Shown here: in pieces, positions 1-9,112 of the stretch
Position numbering within the stretch: position 1 is the stretch's first letter
How the letters are laid out: each line of letters begins with the position of its first letter
Source: Caulobacter segnis ATCC 21756
Lineage (GTDB): Bacteria; Pseudomonadota; Alphaproteobacteria; Caulobacterales; Caulobacteraceae
DNA length: 64,000 nt
Direction of reading: 5' to 3'
NCBI RefSeq assembly: GCF_000092285.1
Contig: NC_014100.1
Coordinates: 2,914,001 to 2,978,000, forward strand
Program-made: the position numbers and the translations under genes
Notes under the pieces: model-generated
What the model was told of the DNA's origin: nothing
What the model saw: the letters and a program-made list of their open reading frames with translations, nothing else
Databases searched by the model: none

Positions 1-338
1 TTGGCGCAGACCTCGGCCGTGCGCCGATCCTGCCAGACGATGGCGGAGTGGATCGGACGGCCGGTATGACGGTCCCAAACCACGACGGTCTCGCGCTGGT
101 TGGTCACACCGATGGCGGCGATGTCCGCCGCGCGTCCCGAGGTCTCGGCGGCCTCACGCATCACGGCCACGCAAGCGGCGTAGATTTCCTCGGCGTCATG
201 CTCGACCCAACCGTCGTGAGGATAGTCCTGGCGAAGCGGTCGCGAGGCCTCGGCCAGGGCCCGCCCCTCGTGATCGAACAGAATGGCGCGCGTGCTGGTC
301 GTGCCCTGGTCCAAGGCCAGGATCAGGTTTTGCGCCAT
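1..338 (-). CDS. glpK: Glycerol kinase, N-terminal part (runs off the window)
   Basis: Phosphorylates glycerol to glycerol 3-phosphate in the cytoplasm. About 112 residues are visible, from the ATG at 338 to the left edge. The start reads [20 protein letters not shown], the FGGY-kinase phosphate-1 motif with DQGTTS. Further on are the blocks [15 protein letters not shown] and IVWQDRR that mark glycerol kinase rather than xylulose or ribulose kinases. A GGGAGG ribosome site lies about 8 bases before the ATG. It is divergent from the DUF2336 gene. The C-terminal three quarters are outside the window. Confidence 0.95.
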   Translation of the reverse strand, partial: MAQNLILALDQGTTSTRAILFDHEGRALAEASRPLRQDYPHDGWVEHDAEEIYAACVAVMREAAETSGRAADIAAIGVTNQRETVVVWDRHTGRPIHSAIVWQDRRTAEVCA

Positions 339-420
339 GCCGGCGTCCTCCCTTGCAAACGGCCGCCGGTCTCGATTCACGCCGACGCCACGGTCGCCTT
401 TAAGCATGTTTTCATTTGCC

Positions 421-444
421 CTCCACAAGGTCATCCTTGTGGAG
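421..444. promoter_or_regulatory. Perfect 10-bp inverted repeat with 4-base loop
   Basis: CTCCACAAGG and CCTTGTGGAG flank TCAT exactly, in the gap between the divergent glpK and DUF2336 genes. There is no T-run, so it is a poor terminator. It could be an operator for either gene or a hairpin in the DUF2336 leader. The arms contain an AAGG and a correctly spaced GTG (439) in frame with the DUF2336 gene. Confidence 0.5.
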
Positions 445-495
445 CCTTCGGATTCGAGGAGTCGGGCCATTCCAGCCGTCGAGATTTCCACGCTT

Positions 496-1581
496 ATGAC
501 GCTGGCTCGCAGTCGCGAGCCGGGAGATCGTGAGCGTCTGCTCACCGGGATCATCGACCTGTGCGAGGCTGGCCGCGCCCGAGGCGAGCCGACACATCCC
601 GATGTCCAGGCCCTCCTCAACTCCATCTTCATGACCTTGGTCGTCGAGGCCGAGCGCGATATCCGGCATCGCCTGTCGGAACGTCTCGCCGACGCCGACT
701 GGGCGCCGTCGGCCCTGATCAACATCATGGCCCTCGACGAGATCGAGATCGCTCGCCCGATCATCGCCCGCAGCCCGGTCCTCAACGATCACGATCTGGT
801 CCGCCTGCTGGTCCAGGCGACGCTGGAGCATCAGATCGAGATCGCGCGGCGTCCGCGCCTGTCTCCGCCGGTGATCGACGCGATCATCGAGCGCGACGAG
901 CCGGCGGTCCTGACCGCCCTGGCGGCCAACGACACCGCGGAGATCTCCGACCAGGCCATGCAGAAGCTCGTCGACCGCTCGCGCGACGTGGTCGCCCTGC
1001 GCTCGCCGCTCGCCCGTCACCCGCGAATGTCCAGCGAACTGGCCGAGCAGCTCTACGTGCTGGTGGGCCACGCCCTGCGCGAGGCGCTGGCCACCCGCTT
1101 CCATCTCGACACCGTCCGCATGCAGGGGGCGCTCGAAGAAGCCCTTCGCGCCGCCCACCGCGGCGAGACCGACATCGAGGTCGGCCCCATCGAACAGGAC
1201 GAAGACCGCGAGGACATGGAGCGCTCTCTGATCGAGAAGCTCGACTCCGCCGGCCAGCTTCGTCCAGGCTATCTGTTGCGAGTGCTCCGCGAAGGACGGT
1301 TGCAGCTGTTCATCATGGCCCTGGCGCGCCTGGGCGAGTTCGAGCCGCCGCAGATCCGTCGCGCGATCGACAGCGCCAAGCCGGAGCTTCTCGCTCTGGC
1401 TTGTTCGGCCGTCGGCATCGACCGCAGCGTATTCCCGACCATCCTGGAGCATGTCCGCCAGCTGAACGGCGGCCGCCCGGGCGGCGGCGACGAAGGCTTG
1501 CGCCGCGCCAACAGCGCCTTTGGCCCCTTCACGCCGGACATCGCCGGCATGGCCTTCCGCCAGGCCGTCGGGGCGGTTTGA
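496..1581 (+). CDS. DUF2336 domain-containing protein
   Basis: About 361 residues, mostly helical, without signal peptide or obvious membrane segments. The repeated acidic/hydrophobic helices (for example the [13 protein letters not shown] opening and the paired [10 protein letters not shown] and [14 protein letters not shown] segments) fit the HEAT-like DUF2336 family, which is common in Caulobacter and Rhodospirillum relatives and has no settled function. Start choice is uncertain. The reading frame stays open upstream to ATG 406 and GTG 439, but codons before 496 have low GC in the third position, unlike the rest, so ATG 496 is preferred. NAD kinase follows 31 bases after the stop. Confidence 0.75.
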   Translation: MTLARSREPGDRERLLTGIIDLCEAGRARGEPTHPDVQALLNSIFMTLVVEAERDIRHRLSERLADADWAPSALINIMALDEIEIARPIIARSPVLNDHDLVRLLVQATLEHQIEIARRPRLSPPVIDAIIERDEPAVLTALAANDTAEISDQAMQKLVDRSRDVVALRSPLARHPRMSSELAEQLYVLVGHALREALATRFHLDTVRMQGALEEALRAAHRGETDIEVGPIEQDEDREDMERSLIEKLDSAGQLRPGYLLRVLREGRLQLFIMALARLGEFEPPQIRRAIDSAKPELLALACSAVGIDRSVFPTILEHVRQLNGGRPGGGDEGLRRANSAFGPFTPDIAGMAFRQAVGAV

Positions 1582-1612
1582 CAAGCGCCGAGGCTTGCCG
1601 CCTCTTGGCGCC

Positions 1613-2395
1613 ATGTACCAGCCGCAACCCTTCGTGACTCGCCTGACCTTCAAGTCCAGCGACCGCCCCGAAGCCCAGGAAGCTCTCGAACGGCTGACCG
1701 CACGTTACGGCGATGTCGGGGAGGACAACGCCCAGGTCATCGTCGCCCTGGGCGGCGATGGTTTCATGCTGGAGACGCTGCACGAGGCCATCGCCTCGCA
1801 GACGCCGATCTACGGCATGAACCGCGGCTCGGTCGGCTTCCTGATGAACGAGTACAGCGAGGACGGCCTGCTGGAGCGGATCAACGCCGCGGAACGGGCC
1901 GTCATCCATCCGCTCGCCATGGTCGCGATCGACGCCCGCAGGACGCAGCATCGCGCCCTGGCGATCAACGAGGTGTCTCTGCTGCGCCAAACCCGCCAGA
2001 CGGCCAAGCTGCGCATCTCGATCGACGGTAAGGTGCGGATGGGCGAGCTGGTCTGCGACGGAGCCCTGCTGGCGACCCCAGCGGGCTCGACCGCCTACAA
2101 TCTTTCGGCGCACGGCCCGATCATTCCGATCGACGGCCATGTCCTGGCCCTGACCCCGATCAGCGCCTTCCGCCCTCGCCGTTGGCGCGGCGCGCTGCTG
2201 CCGCAATCGGCCCGCGTCACTTTCGAAGTGCTCGAGGCCGACAAGCGTCCAGTCAGCGCCGTGGCCGACAACTTCGAAGTCCGGGACGTCGTGGAGGTTC
2301 ACATCTCCGAGGATCGTGGAACCTCGCTCGCCATGCTGTTTGACGCCGGGCGCAGTCTGGAAGAGCGGGTGCTGGCCGAGCAGTTCTCAGCCTGA
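1613..2395 (+). CDS. nadK: NAD kinase
   Basis: ATP-dependent phosphorylation of NAD to NADP in the cytosol. At 260 residues it is a compact bacterial NAD kinase. The GGDG motif ([16 protein letters not shown], about residue 45) is followed by the NEVSLLR block and the [16 protein letters not shown] signature that bind nucleotide. Start is the ATG at 1613; the frame is open further upstream, but that would overlap the preceding gene. No strong ribosome site is visible. The preceding DUF2336 gene and this one probably share a transcript. Confidence 0.95.
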   Translation: MYQPQPFVTRLTFKSSDRPEAQEALERLTARYGDVGEDNAQVIVALGGDGFMLETLHEAIASQTPIYGMNRGSVGFLMNEYSEDGLLERINAAERAVIHPLAMVAIDARRTQHRALAINEVSLLRQTRQTAKLRISIDGKVRMGELVCDGALLATPAGSTAYNLSAHGPIIPIDGHVLALTPISAFRPRRWRGALLPQSARVTFEVLEADKRPVSAVADNFEVRDVVEVHISEDRGTSLAMLFDAGRSLEERVLAEQFSA

Positions 2396-2485
2396 GACGT
2401 TGAGTCGCGGTAGGTGCGGTCTCACTCAATGTTAACGCCTGCTATGGTAGCGACTCCCGACCATACCGCCGCTGGGGAGGCGATC

Positions 2486-2974
2486 GTGACGAACAAGACC
2501 ACCGCCGAGGTGATCCAGGTGCCAAACATGCTGAAGCTCAAGGTGGGCGGGCGTGGCGGCATCGACATGGCCGCGATCGCCAAGGCCGAGGCCGCGCTGA
2601 AGAGCCTGTCCGGCAACTTCGCCCAATGGCTGGACGACGAGATCATCAAGCTGGAGGCCGCGCGCCAAGCCGTCCGCACCGAGGGCCTCACCGCCGAAAC
2701 CGTCGAGACGCTGTATCTTCGCGCTCACGACCTGAAAGGCCTGGGCGCCACCTACGAGTTCCCGCTGATCACGCGCCTGTCGGCTTCGCTCTGCAAGCTG
2801 ATCGACGACCCGGCGACGCGCCTGTCGGCCCCCATGTTCCTGGTCGACGCCCACATCGATGCGATCAAGGCCTGCGTCCGCGACGATATCCGCGTCGACA
2901 CCCATCCGGTCGGCCGCCCGCTCGTCACCGAGCTGGAAGCCCGCGTCGCCGAGTATCTTGGCTCGGCCGCCTAG
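2486..2974 (+). CDS. Hpt-domain histidine phosphotransfer protein
   Basis: About 162 residues. The segment LRAHDLKGLGATYEFPLI near residue 78-95 carries the Hpt signature HxLKG, with His81 as the predicted phospho-acceptor. No kinase or receiver domain is attached, so it should shuttle phosphate between a hybrid kinase and a response regulator located elsewhere. Start GTG 2486 is chosen because GGGGAGG lies 5-6 bases upstream; the frame is open to an ATG at 2414. Its TAG stop overlaps the stop of the convergent oxidase within CTAG. The cognate kinase cannot be told from this window. Confidence 0.8.
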   Translation: MTNKTTAEVIQVPNMLKLKVGGRGGIDMAAIAKAEAALKSLSGNFAQWLDDEIIKLEAARQAVRTEGLTAETVETLYLRAHDLKGLGATYEFPLITRLSASLCKLIDDPATRLSAPMFLVDAHIDAIKACVRDDIRVDTHPVGRPLVTELEARVAEYLGSAA

Positions 2975-4374
2975 GTCAGCCCGAACAACCCCTTCAGATA
3001 CGGGTTGAGCATCCGGCCTTCCGGATCCAGTTCCTGGCGGACGGCCAGAAAATCGTTCCAGCGCGGATAGAGCGCCGCCAGCTGCTGTCCCCGCAGCGTG
3101 TGCAGCTTGCCCCAGTGCGGCCGCCCCTCGTAACGGCGGAAGATGGGCTCCACGAGGCTGTAGAGGAAGCTGAAGTCGTCGCGGTAGTAAGCGTGCACCG
3201 CCACCGAGCCGCGCGTTCCGCCCTGGAACGGCGAGAGCCAGGCGTCGTCCGCCGCGATCCGCCGGGCTTCGATCGGGAAGAAGACATCGGGACGCTCCTT
3301 CTCGATGGTCCGCACCACCTCCTCCAGCGCCTTCAGCTGGTTCTCGACCGGCAGGTGGAACTCCATCTCGTTGAAGCGCACCGGCCGTTCGGTCGACAGC
3401 AGTTTCCAACCCTCGTCGACCGCCGTCTCGGGCTTGGCGGTGGACAGCAGCGCCTTGGCGGCCGCCTTGCGCACCGGGGTCGCGAAACCCAGCAGGTTGC
3501 GCAGCCCCTTCAGCGCCTCGAGGAACTCGGTGTCCTGGTCGGGACCGCGCGCCAAGGCTGGCTCGTCGGTCTCGTCATGGCTGATGTTGGCGGCCAGACC
3601 CGTGAACGGCACGGCGTAGAATTCGAAGTTCCGGTGCTGGGCCCAGCGCACCTCGGCGTTGGCCAGCGCCTCGTCGAAAGGCTCCAGCCAGACCCGGCGG
3701 CGCAGGCGGCGGTTGGCGCTGGTCTTGATCCGCACCTGGCTGATGACGCCCAGCGAGCCCAGAGAGACGCGGGCGGCCTGGAACACCTCGGGATTATTGT
3801 CCGCGTCGGCGTCGATGACCTGGCCCGAGGGCGTGACGAGCCGCAGGCCCGTGACGTCCCCGTGCAGCGCCGGAATCTTCGTCCCCGTGCCGTGCGTGGC
3901 CGTGCCTAGCGCGCCGCCCAGCGACTGCTTGTTGATGTCGGGCAGGTTCGGCAGCGCCCTGCCCTTCTCGGCCAGCATGGGTCCCAAGGCGCCCAGCCGC
4001 GTGCCGGTGCGAACGATCGCGGCGTCGCCCTCCCAGCCGACGACGCCGGCCATGGCGTCCAGCGAGACCAGGGTCCCGGTCGTCGGCGCCAGGGCGGTGA
4101 AGGAGTGGCCCGCGCCCACCGGGCGGATCGGCCCCTGAGCGGTCTTGAGGGCCAGGGCCAGCTCGCCCTCGTCCTTGGGCGCCAGGCGGGCGGCGGGATA
4201 GGCGTTCTGGATGCCCGACCAGTTGCGCCAGAGCAGCTTGCCGTCGGCGTTGACCGAGGGCGGCGACGGCGGTTCGGGCTTGTCTCCGGTGGCGACCTTG
4301 TAAGCGCCCGCGCCGCCGGCGACCACCGCAACGCCTGTCCCGCCCGCGATCAGGGCCCCTCGCCTGGAGATCAT
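2971..4374 (-). CDS. Tat-exported FAD-linked oxidase, D-arabinono-1,4-lactone/L-gulonolactone oxidase family
   Basis: 467 residues. The N-terminus MISRRGALIAGGTGVAVVAG is a twin-arginine signal (SRRG) followed by a hydrophobic stretch, so it acts in the periplasm or is membrane-tethered. The PCMH-type FAD domain shows IRPVGAGHSFTALAPTTGTL (about 80-100), and the ALO C-terminal domain ends with HWGKLHTL near 420, the HWxK motif of sugar-lactone oxidases. Family members oxidise aldonolactones or alditols using FAD and pass electrons to oxygen or a carrier. The gene just upstream on the same strand encodes a lipoprotein cytochrome c, which could accept the electrons; this pairing is inference. 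The exact substrate is unknown. Confidence 0.88.
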   Translation of the reverse strand: MISRRGALIAGGTGVAVVAGGAGAYKVATGDKPEPPSPPSVNADGKLLWRNWSGIQNAYPAARLAPKDEGELALALKTAQGPIRPVGAGHSFTALAPTTGTLVSLDAMAGVVGWEGDAAIVRTGTRLGALGPMLAEKGRALPNLPDINKQSLGGALGTATHGTGTKIPALHGDVTGLRLVTPSGQVIDADADNNPEVFQAARVSLGSLGVISQVRIKTSANRRLRRRVWLEPFDEALANAEVRWAQHRNFEFYAVPFTGLAANISHDETDEPALARGPDQDTEFLEALKGLRNLLGFATPVRKAAAKALLSTAKPETAVDEGWKLLSTERPVRFNEMEFHLPVENQLKALEEVVRTIEKERPDVFFPIEARRIAADDAWLSPFQGGTRGSVAVHAYYRDDFSFLYSLVEPIFRRYEGRPHWGKLHTLRGQQLAALYPRWNDFLAVRQELDPEGRMLNPYLKGLFGLT

Positions 4375-4387
4375 GTTTCCGCCCGTT

Positions 4388-4747
4388 CTATTTCGCGGAG
4401 TCTTCGCGCCCCGCCATGAATCGTATCAGGGCCTTGAAATCGTCCGGCGTGCAAGTGGCGCATTGGCCGGTCGCCGGCATGGCGTTGAAGCCCTGGATCG
4501 TGTGATCCAGCAGCACGGCCTCACCCTGCTTCCAGCGCGGGTCCCAGGCCGCCCGATCATGCACCATCGGAGCGCCCGTCTCCGGCATGGCGTGACAGGC
4601 GCGACAAGAGGTTTCGTAGAGCGCGGCCAAGCGCGCGTCGGCCGGACGCAGCGCCAGGGCCTGCTCGGGCGTCGGCGGCGGCGGAGGCTTGGCCCCGCAC
4701 GCGGCCAGGATCAGGGCGGAGGCGACAAGGACGGCCCCCCGCTTCAT
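4388..4747 (-). CDS. Lipoprotein c-type cytochrome
   Basis: 119 residues. A lipobox (LILAAC, Cys17) is followed by a proline-rich linker and then a single haem site SCRACH (Cys48, Cys51, His52). A second Cys pair (QCATC) resembles the extra disulfide of cytochrome c5-type proteins. It is therefore a membrane-anchored periplasmic electron carrier. Its ATG shares one base with the folD stop (TGATG), and the exported FAD oxidase follows 13 bases downstream, so the three are probably co-transcribed. A role as electron acceptor for that oxidase is a reasonable guess. Confidence 0.85.
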   Translation of the reverse strand: MKRGAVLVASALILAACGAKPPPPPTPEQALALRPADARLAALYETSCRACHAMPETGAPMVHDRAAWDPRWKQGEAVLLDHTIQGFNAMPATGQCATCTPDDFKALIRFMAGREDSAK

Positions 4748-5640
4748 CAGGCGATCCCCGACAGGCGCTTGGCCGCCGTCAGCGTGTTGGCCAAAAGGCA
4801 GGCGATGGTCATGGGCCCCACTCCCCCCGGAACCGGCGTGATCGCGCCGGCGACCTCCTTAACCTCGTCGAAGGCGACATCGCCGACAAGGCGGGTCTTG
4901 CCCGCGGCCGCGGCCGCCGGGTCGCGGGCCGGATAGCGGGTGATGCCGACGTCGATCACGGTGGCGCCCGGCTTGACCCAGTCGGCCTTGACCATCTCGG
5001 CGCGGCCCACGGCGGCCACGACGATGTCGGCTTGGCGGACGATGCCCGGCAGGTCCTTGGAGCGCGAGTGAGCGATGGTGACGGTGCAGTCGGCGGCCAG
5101 CAGCATCTGGGCCATCGGCTTGCCCATCAGGTTCGAGCGGCCGATCACGACGGCGTTCTTGCCGGAGAGATCGCCCAGCGTGTCCTTCAGCAGCATCATG
5201 CAGCCCAGCGGCGTGCACGGCGTCAGGGCCGGCAGGCCGCTGGCCAGCCGTCCGGCGTTGGTCACGGTCAGCCCGTCGACGTCCTTGTCGGGCGACAGGG
5301 CCGCGACGACGTCCATCTGGCTGATGTGCGGCGGCACCGGGAACTGGACCAGCACCCCGTGGATCTTCGGATCGGCGTTGAGCTTGGCGACGACCGCCAG
5401 CAGCTCGTCCTGGCTCGTGTCAGCCGGCAGGCGGTGGGTCTCGGAGTACATGCCGGCCGCTTCGGTCTGCTCGCCCTTGTTGCGGACATAGACCTGGCTG
5501 GCGGGGTCCTCGCCGACCAGCACGACGGCCAGTCCCGGCGTCACGCCATGCTTGGCCTTCAGCTCAGCCACGTCCTCGGCGATCTTGGCCCGCAGATCGG
5601 CCGCGAAAGCCTTGCCGTCGATGAGTTTAGCCTGCGCCAT
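4747..5640 (-). CDS. folD: Bifunctional methylenetetrahydrofolate dehydrogenase/cyclohydrolase
   Basis: Interconverts 5,10-methylene-THF, 5,10-methenyl-THF and 10-formyl-THF using NADP in the cytosol. 297 residues, the usual length. The catalytic region contains SQVYVRNK (Tyr and Lys), the block [17 protein letters not shown], then the Rossmann segment [15 protein letters not shown] and the C-terminal [12 protein letters not shown] signature. Start ATG 5640 has AGGAGA about 8 bases upstream. It is divergent from the aldehyde dehydrogenase across a 103-base gap holding a perfect 19-bp palindrome. Confidence 0.97.
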   Translation of the reverse strand: MAQAKLIDGKAFAADLRAKIAEDVAELKAKHGVTPGLAVVLVGEDPASQVYVRNKGEQTEAAGMYSETHRLPADTSQDELLAVVAKLNADPKIHGVLVQFPVPPHISQMDVVAALSPDKDVDGLTVTNAGRLASGLPALTPCTPLGCMMLLKDTLGDLSGKNAVVIGRSNLMGKPMAQMLLAADCTVTIAHSRSKDLPGIVRQADIVVAAVGRAEMVKADWVKPGATVIDVGITRYPARDPAAAAAGKTRLVGDVAFDEVKEVAGAITPVPGGVGPMTIACLLANTLTAAKRLSGIA

Positions 5641-5674
5641 GGGGGTTCTCCTGCTTGACCCGTCCCTAGCCGCT

Positions 5675-5693
5675 CGTTGCGTGTCACGCAACG
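5675..5693. promoter_or_regulatory. Perfect 19-bp palindrome between folD and the aldehyde dehydrogenase gene
   Basis: CGTTGCGTGTCACGCAACG reads the same on both strands apart from the central base. It sits 35 bases from the folD start and about 50 from the dehydrogenase start, where a transcription factor dimer could control one or both divergent promoters. The TTGCG-N5-CGCAA core would suit an Lrp/AsnC- or GntR-type protein, but no regulator is encoded next to it. Confidence 0.6.
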
Positions 5694-5743
5694 CCGCCGC
5701 CAAGGGCTTGACCCGAACCGTCGGGGAGCGTTTTCCAGGGCCC

Positions 5744-7267
5744 ATGACCCAGTCCTTCCCGACTCCCGCCGCCCACGCCCGCGACCTTCTGGACACGCTG
5801 GGCGTCCCGGCGCGCCCCGCCGACGCCGGCCAAGCCGTGCGCAGCCCGATCGACGGCTCGATCCTGACCCATGTCGCCTTCGACGACGCCCGCGAGATCG
5901 AGGCCAAGGTCGCCGCCGCCCGCCGCGCCTTCGACGCCTGGCGCGTCGTCCCCGCCCCGCGCCGCGGCGAGCTGGTGCGCCTGTTCGGCGAAGAGCTGCG
6001 CGCCGCCAAGGCCGATCTGGCCGCCCTCGTCACCCTGGAGGCCGGCAAGATCGCCTCGGAGGCGGCCGGCGAGGTCCAGGAGATGATCGACATCTGCGAC
6101 TTCGCCGTGGGCCTGTCGCGCCAGCTTCACGGCCTGACCATCGCCTCGGAGCGTCCGGGCCACGCCATGCGCGAGACCTGGCATCCTCTGGGCCCCGTCG
6201 CCGTGATCAGCGCCTTCAACTTCCCCGTCGCCGTCTGGGCCTGGAATGCGTGCCTGGCCCTGGTCTGCGGCGATCCGGTGATTTGGAAGCCGTCCGAGAA
6301 GACCCCGCTGACGGCCCTGGCCACCCACGCCATCCTGCAGCGCGCCCTCGCCCGCTTCGGCGACGCGCCCGAGGGTCTGGCCAGCGTGGTCCAGGGCGGC
6401 CGCGACGCCGGCGAGCGGTTGGCCCGCGATCCGCGCATCCCGCTGGTCAGCGCCACCGGCTCGACCCGCATGGGCAAGGCCCTCGCCCCCGTGGTCGCCG
6501 AGCGCTTCGGCCGCTCGATCCTGGAGCTGGGCGGCAACAACGCCATGATCGTCACCCCCTCGGCGGACCTCTCTTTGGCCCTGCGCGCCATCGTCTTCTC
6601 GGCCGCCGGCACCGCCGGGCAGCGCTGCACGTCCTTGCGACGCCTGATCGTCCACGAGAGCCTGGTCGACAAGGTGTCCGACGCGGTCGACACCGCCTTC
6701 CAGCGCCTGCCGGTCGGCGATCCGCGCGAGGGCAAGACCCTGCTGGGTCCGCTGATCGACCGGGCGGCCTACGAGGCCTTCGTCGCGGCGATGGACGCCG
6801 TCCGGACCGAAGGCGGAACCGTCAGCGGCGGCGAGCGGCTGCTGGCCGATCAGTGGCCCGAGGCCTTCTATGTTCGCCCGGCCCTGGCGCGCCTGCCCGC
6901 TCCGGCGCCATGCATGCAACGCGAGACCTTCGCGCCGCTGCTGCATGTCGTGCCGTACGCTGAGTTCGACGAGGCGGTGGCGATCCAGAACGACGTGCCC
7001 CAGGGGCTTTCCTCCTGCGTGATGACCAACGACGTGCGCGAGGCCGAGGCCTTCTTGTCGGCGGCCGGCAGCGACTGCGGCATCGCCAACGTCAATATCG
7101 GCCCCTCGGGCGCCGAGATCGGCGGCGCGTTCGGCGGCGAGAAGGAGACCGGCGGCGGTCGCGAAAGCGGCTCCGACAGCTGGAAGCAGTACATGCGCCG
7201 CCAGACCGCGACCGTGAACTATTCCGGCGCCCTGCCGCTGGCGCAGGGGGTGCGGTTCGATCTGTAG
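5744..7267 (+). CDS. amaB: Antiquitin-type aldehyde dehydrogenase (probable alpha-aminoadipic semialdehyde/piperideine-6-carboxylate dehydrogenase)
   Basis: 507 residues of the ALDH superfamily. The motifs [23 protein letters not shown] (general base Glu261) and [13 protein letters not shown] (nucleophile Cys295) match the ALDH7/antiquitin subgroup, in which the residue pattern GNNA and QRCT is characteristic. That subgroup oxidises alpha-aminoadipic semialdehyde to aminoadipate in lysine degradation with NAD. Start ATG 5744 has a weak site (CAGGG). The gene stands alone, divergent from folD, with a repeat-rich non-coding stretch behind it. Assignment to lysine catabolism rests on family similarity; no other lysine genes are nearby. 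Confidence 0.85.
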   Translation: MTQSFPTPAAHARDLLDTLGVPARPADAGQAVRSPIDGSILTHVAFDDAREIEAKVAAARRAFDAWRVVPAPRRGELVRLFGEELRAAKADLAALVTLEAGKIASEAAGEVQEMIDICDFAVGLSRQLHGLTIASERPGHAMRETWHPLGPVAVISAFNFPVAVWAWNACLALVCGDPVIWKPSEKTPLTALATHAILQRALARFGDAPEGLASVVQGGRDAGERLARDPRIPLVSATGSTRMGKALAPVVAERFGRSILELGGNNAMIVTPSADLSLALRAIVFSAAGTAGQRCTSLRRLIVHESLVDKVSDAVDTAFQRLPVGDPREGKTLLGPLIDRAAYEAFVAAMDAVRTEGGTVSGGERLLADQWPEAFYVRPALARLPAPAPCMQRETFAPLLHVVPYAEFDEAVAIQNDVPQGLSSCVMTNDVREAEAFLSAAGSDCGIANVNIGPSGAEIGGAFGGEKETGGGRESGSDSWKQYMRRQTATVNYSGALPLAQGVRFDL

Positions 7268-7274
7268 GCCGCAA

Positions 7275-7406
7275 AGCGCCCCCTCCGTCACGATGCTTCG
7301 CATCGCGCCACCTCCCCCGTTCCACGGGTGAGGAGAAAACCGTCATCCTCCCCCGCGTGCGGGGGAGGTGGATCGGCGCGGAACGCGACGAGACGGAGGG
7401 GGCGCT
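7275..7406. repeat. GC-rich intergenic inverted-repeat element
   Basis: AGCGCCCCCTCCGTC (7275-7289) is mirrored exactly by GACGGAGGGGGCGCT (7392-7406). Inside are CTTCGCATCGCGCCACCTCCCCCG and a CCTCCCCC...GGGGGAGG hairpin. The same modules recur at 31174-31293, so this is a dispersed non-coding repeat family. It could fold into a long cruciform and perhaps end transcripts from the dehydrogenase gene. Confidence 0.75.
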
Positions 7407-7873
7407 CTCTTCCACGCACGCCCTCGCCGCTTCACGCGGTTTCCCGCTGAAGGGATGGAAAGGGACGCGGAGCGCCGGACACCGTCCGGAGTGTGAATAA
7501 TAAATACCGTTTCGACGAAGCCCGACGCTCCGCGCGACCGTTATCCGCCAGCGTCCCGTCAGGTGGCCCTGTTCGGGCCTTACCGGGACCTGGGCCTCCC
7601 GTTTCCGAGAGTCCCAGCGGTCGGAGAGGACGGGCTTGCAGCCAGACACGCCCTTTTGCCTCCAACCACGCCGACGGCGGGCGGGTCTGGCCAGCAACCA
7701 GATCCCCGGACCGTCCGAGTATCCCCCTCGAACCTGTCCCCGCTCGATCGCCCCCCGTCGCCACGATGGTCGCTGGCCATGCGCCCTTTCCTCGCGACGA
7801 GGTGGGTAAAGCATACGACGGGTTTTGGAGGGGAGGATAAGTCGGCGCGAACGCCCGTCGAACGCCCGTGAAG

Positions 7874-7902
7874 ACCCTCTCCCGTCGAGAGAGAGAGAGG
7901 GT
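7874..7902. repeat. Purine/pyrimidine inverted repeat
   Basis: ACCCTCTC is mirrored by GAGAGGGT with an intervening GA-rich run. It is paired in style with the hairpin at 8016-8038; the two may be the ends of a second class of intergenic repeat spanning roughly 7874-8040. Confidence 0.5.
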
Positions 7903-8015
7903 GAGAGGCCTCCCCCTTTTCCGGACAGGGCAATGACCAACAAGTCGCTGAAACGACTGAGAATTCCCGAGCGGCCTCGTAACCACTCCCCTCCCACGCC
8001 TTCGGCGCGGGCCCC

Positions 8016-8038
8016 TCCCTCTCTCAAAGAGAGAGGGA
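8016..8038. repeat. 10-bp hairpin TCCCTCTCTC-AAA-GAGAGAGGGA
   Basis: The two arms are perfectly complementary around AAA. There is no T-run, and it lies about 90 bases before tRNA-Thr. Probably the right end of an intergenic repeat that begins near 7874. Confidence 0.55.
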
Positions 8039-8127
8039 TTCTACTCCCGCCCCTCGACGAGCATGGGCCCCACTTGCCGTCCGCGCCGGCAAACGGCATA
8101 AGCCCTGACCTCGGGTCGAAGACCCAT

Positions 8128-8202
<75 letters not shown>

Positions 8203-8228
8203 TTCCTTTCAGGTCCCAGCAGGCCGCG

Positions 8229-8690
8229 ATGACCGCCACGCTCTTCATCGACGCCGACGCCTGCCCCGTGAAGGACGAGGCCTACAAGGTCGCCGCCCGG
8301 CACGGGTTCAAGACCTTCGTGGTGTCCAACAGCTGGATCCGCGTGCCGCTGACGCCGGTGATCGAGCAGATCGTCGTCGACGCCGGCCCAGACGTGGCCG
8401 ACGACTGGATCGCCGAGCGCTGCGGGCCGGGCGACGTGGTGGTGACCAACGACATCCCCCTGGCCGACCGCGTCCTGAAGGCCGGCGGCGCGGCCGTGGC
8501 GCCGAACGGGCGGGTGTTCACCCACGACACGATCGGCGTGGCCCTGGCCTCGCGCTCGATCGGCGAGCACCTGCGCTCGATGGGCGAGGTCAGCAAGGGC
8601 CCCGCCGCCTTCGCCAACGCCGACCGCTCGCGGTTCCTTCAGGCGCTCGATCAGCTGGTGGTGAAGGCCAAGAGGGTCGCGCCGCGGTGA
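8229..8690 (+). CDS. YaiI/YqxD (DUF188) family protein
   Basis: 153 residues. The start MTATLFIDADACPVKDEAYK and the later segments VVTNDIPLADRVL and NGRVFTHDTIG are the conserved blocks of the UPF0178/DUF188 family, which has a PIN-like fold with clustered aspartates. A nuclease role is often suggested but is not proven. Start ATG 8229. Its stop overlaps the GTG start of arfB (GTGA), so translation of the two is probably coupled. Confidence 0.88.
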   Translation: MTATLFIDADACPVKDEAYKVAARHGFKTFVVSNSWIRVPLTPVIEQIVVDAGPDVADDWIAERCGPGDVVVTNDIPLADRVLKAGGAAVAPNGRVFTHDTIGVALASRSIGEHLRSMGEVSKGPAAFANADRSRFLQALDQLVVKAKRVAPR

Positions 8691-9112
8691 CCCTGGAGAT
8701 CACCTCCTGGCTGCGGATCGACGAGGACGAGCTGGTCTGGAAGGCGACGCGCGCCTCGGGCCCCGGCGGCCAGCACGTCAACAAGACCTCGACCGCGCTG
8801 GAGCTGCGGTTCGACGTCCGCAACTCCCCGTCCCTGCCCGAAGACGTCAAGGCGCGGTTGGAGAAACTGGCCGGCAGCCGCCTGACCCAGGACGGCGTGC
8901 TGATCCTGTTCGCCCAGGGCTCGCGCTCGCAGGAGATGAACCGCCAGGACGCCCAGGCGCGTCTGGTGGACCTGATCCGTCGCGCCACCGAAAAGCCCAA
9001 GCCGCGTAAGGCCACCAAGCCGACCTATTCCAGCAAGCTGAAACGCCTTGAGGGCAAGGCCAAGCGCGGGACGGTGAAGTCAGGACGCGGCCGGGTGAAG
9101 TTCGACGACTAG
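8687..9112 (+). CDS. arfB: Alternative ribosome-rescue factor / peptidyl-tRNA hydrolase ArfB (YaeJ)
   Basis: Releases peptides from ribosomes stalled on truncated mRNAs. 141 residues. The catalytic loop ASGPGGQHVNKTST carries the GGQ motif seen in release factors, and the lysine/arginine-rich tail (KPKPRKATKPTYSSKLKRLEGKAKRG) is the C-terminal helix that enters the empty mRNA channel. There is no codon-recognition domain, as expected for ArfB. Starts at GTG 8687, overlapping the upstream stop by four bases. smpB of trans-translation, the parallel rescue route, is also in this window. Confidence 0.93.
   Translation: MTLEITSWLRIDEDELVWKATRASGPGGQHVNKTSTALELRFDVRNSPSLPEDVKARLEKLAGSRLTQDGVLILFAQGSRSQEMNRQDAQARLVDLIRRATEKPKPRKATKPTYSSKLKRLEGKAKRGTVKSGRGRVKFDD

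Larger units (their letters stand above)
7407..8127. other. Long non-coding stretch before tRNA-Thr
   Basis: About 720 bases with open frames on both strands, none of which resembles a known protein or shows convincing third-position GC bias. It contains small hairpins: CCGGAC-ACC-GTCCGG near 7479, an ACCCTCTC/GAGAGGGT pair at 7874-7902 and TCCCTCTCTC-AAA-GAGAGAGGGA at 8016-8038. Around 7495-7512 it is locally AT-rich (GTGAATAATAAATACCG). It may hold an unrecognised small RNA or gene remnant; nothing further can be assigned. Confidence 0.5.

Noticed and set aside
412..1653. A 413-residue open frame opposite the DUF2336 gene
   Set aside because: Third-position GC and recognisable family support the plus strand only.
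7430..7870. Possible RNase P RNA or tmRNA on the minus strand (GAGGAAAG is present)
   Set aside because: The other universal RNase P blocks (AGTCCGGGC, ACAGA) and the tmRNA tag/TPsiC features are absent.
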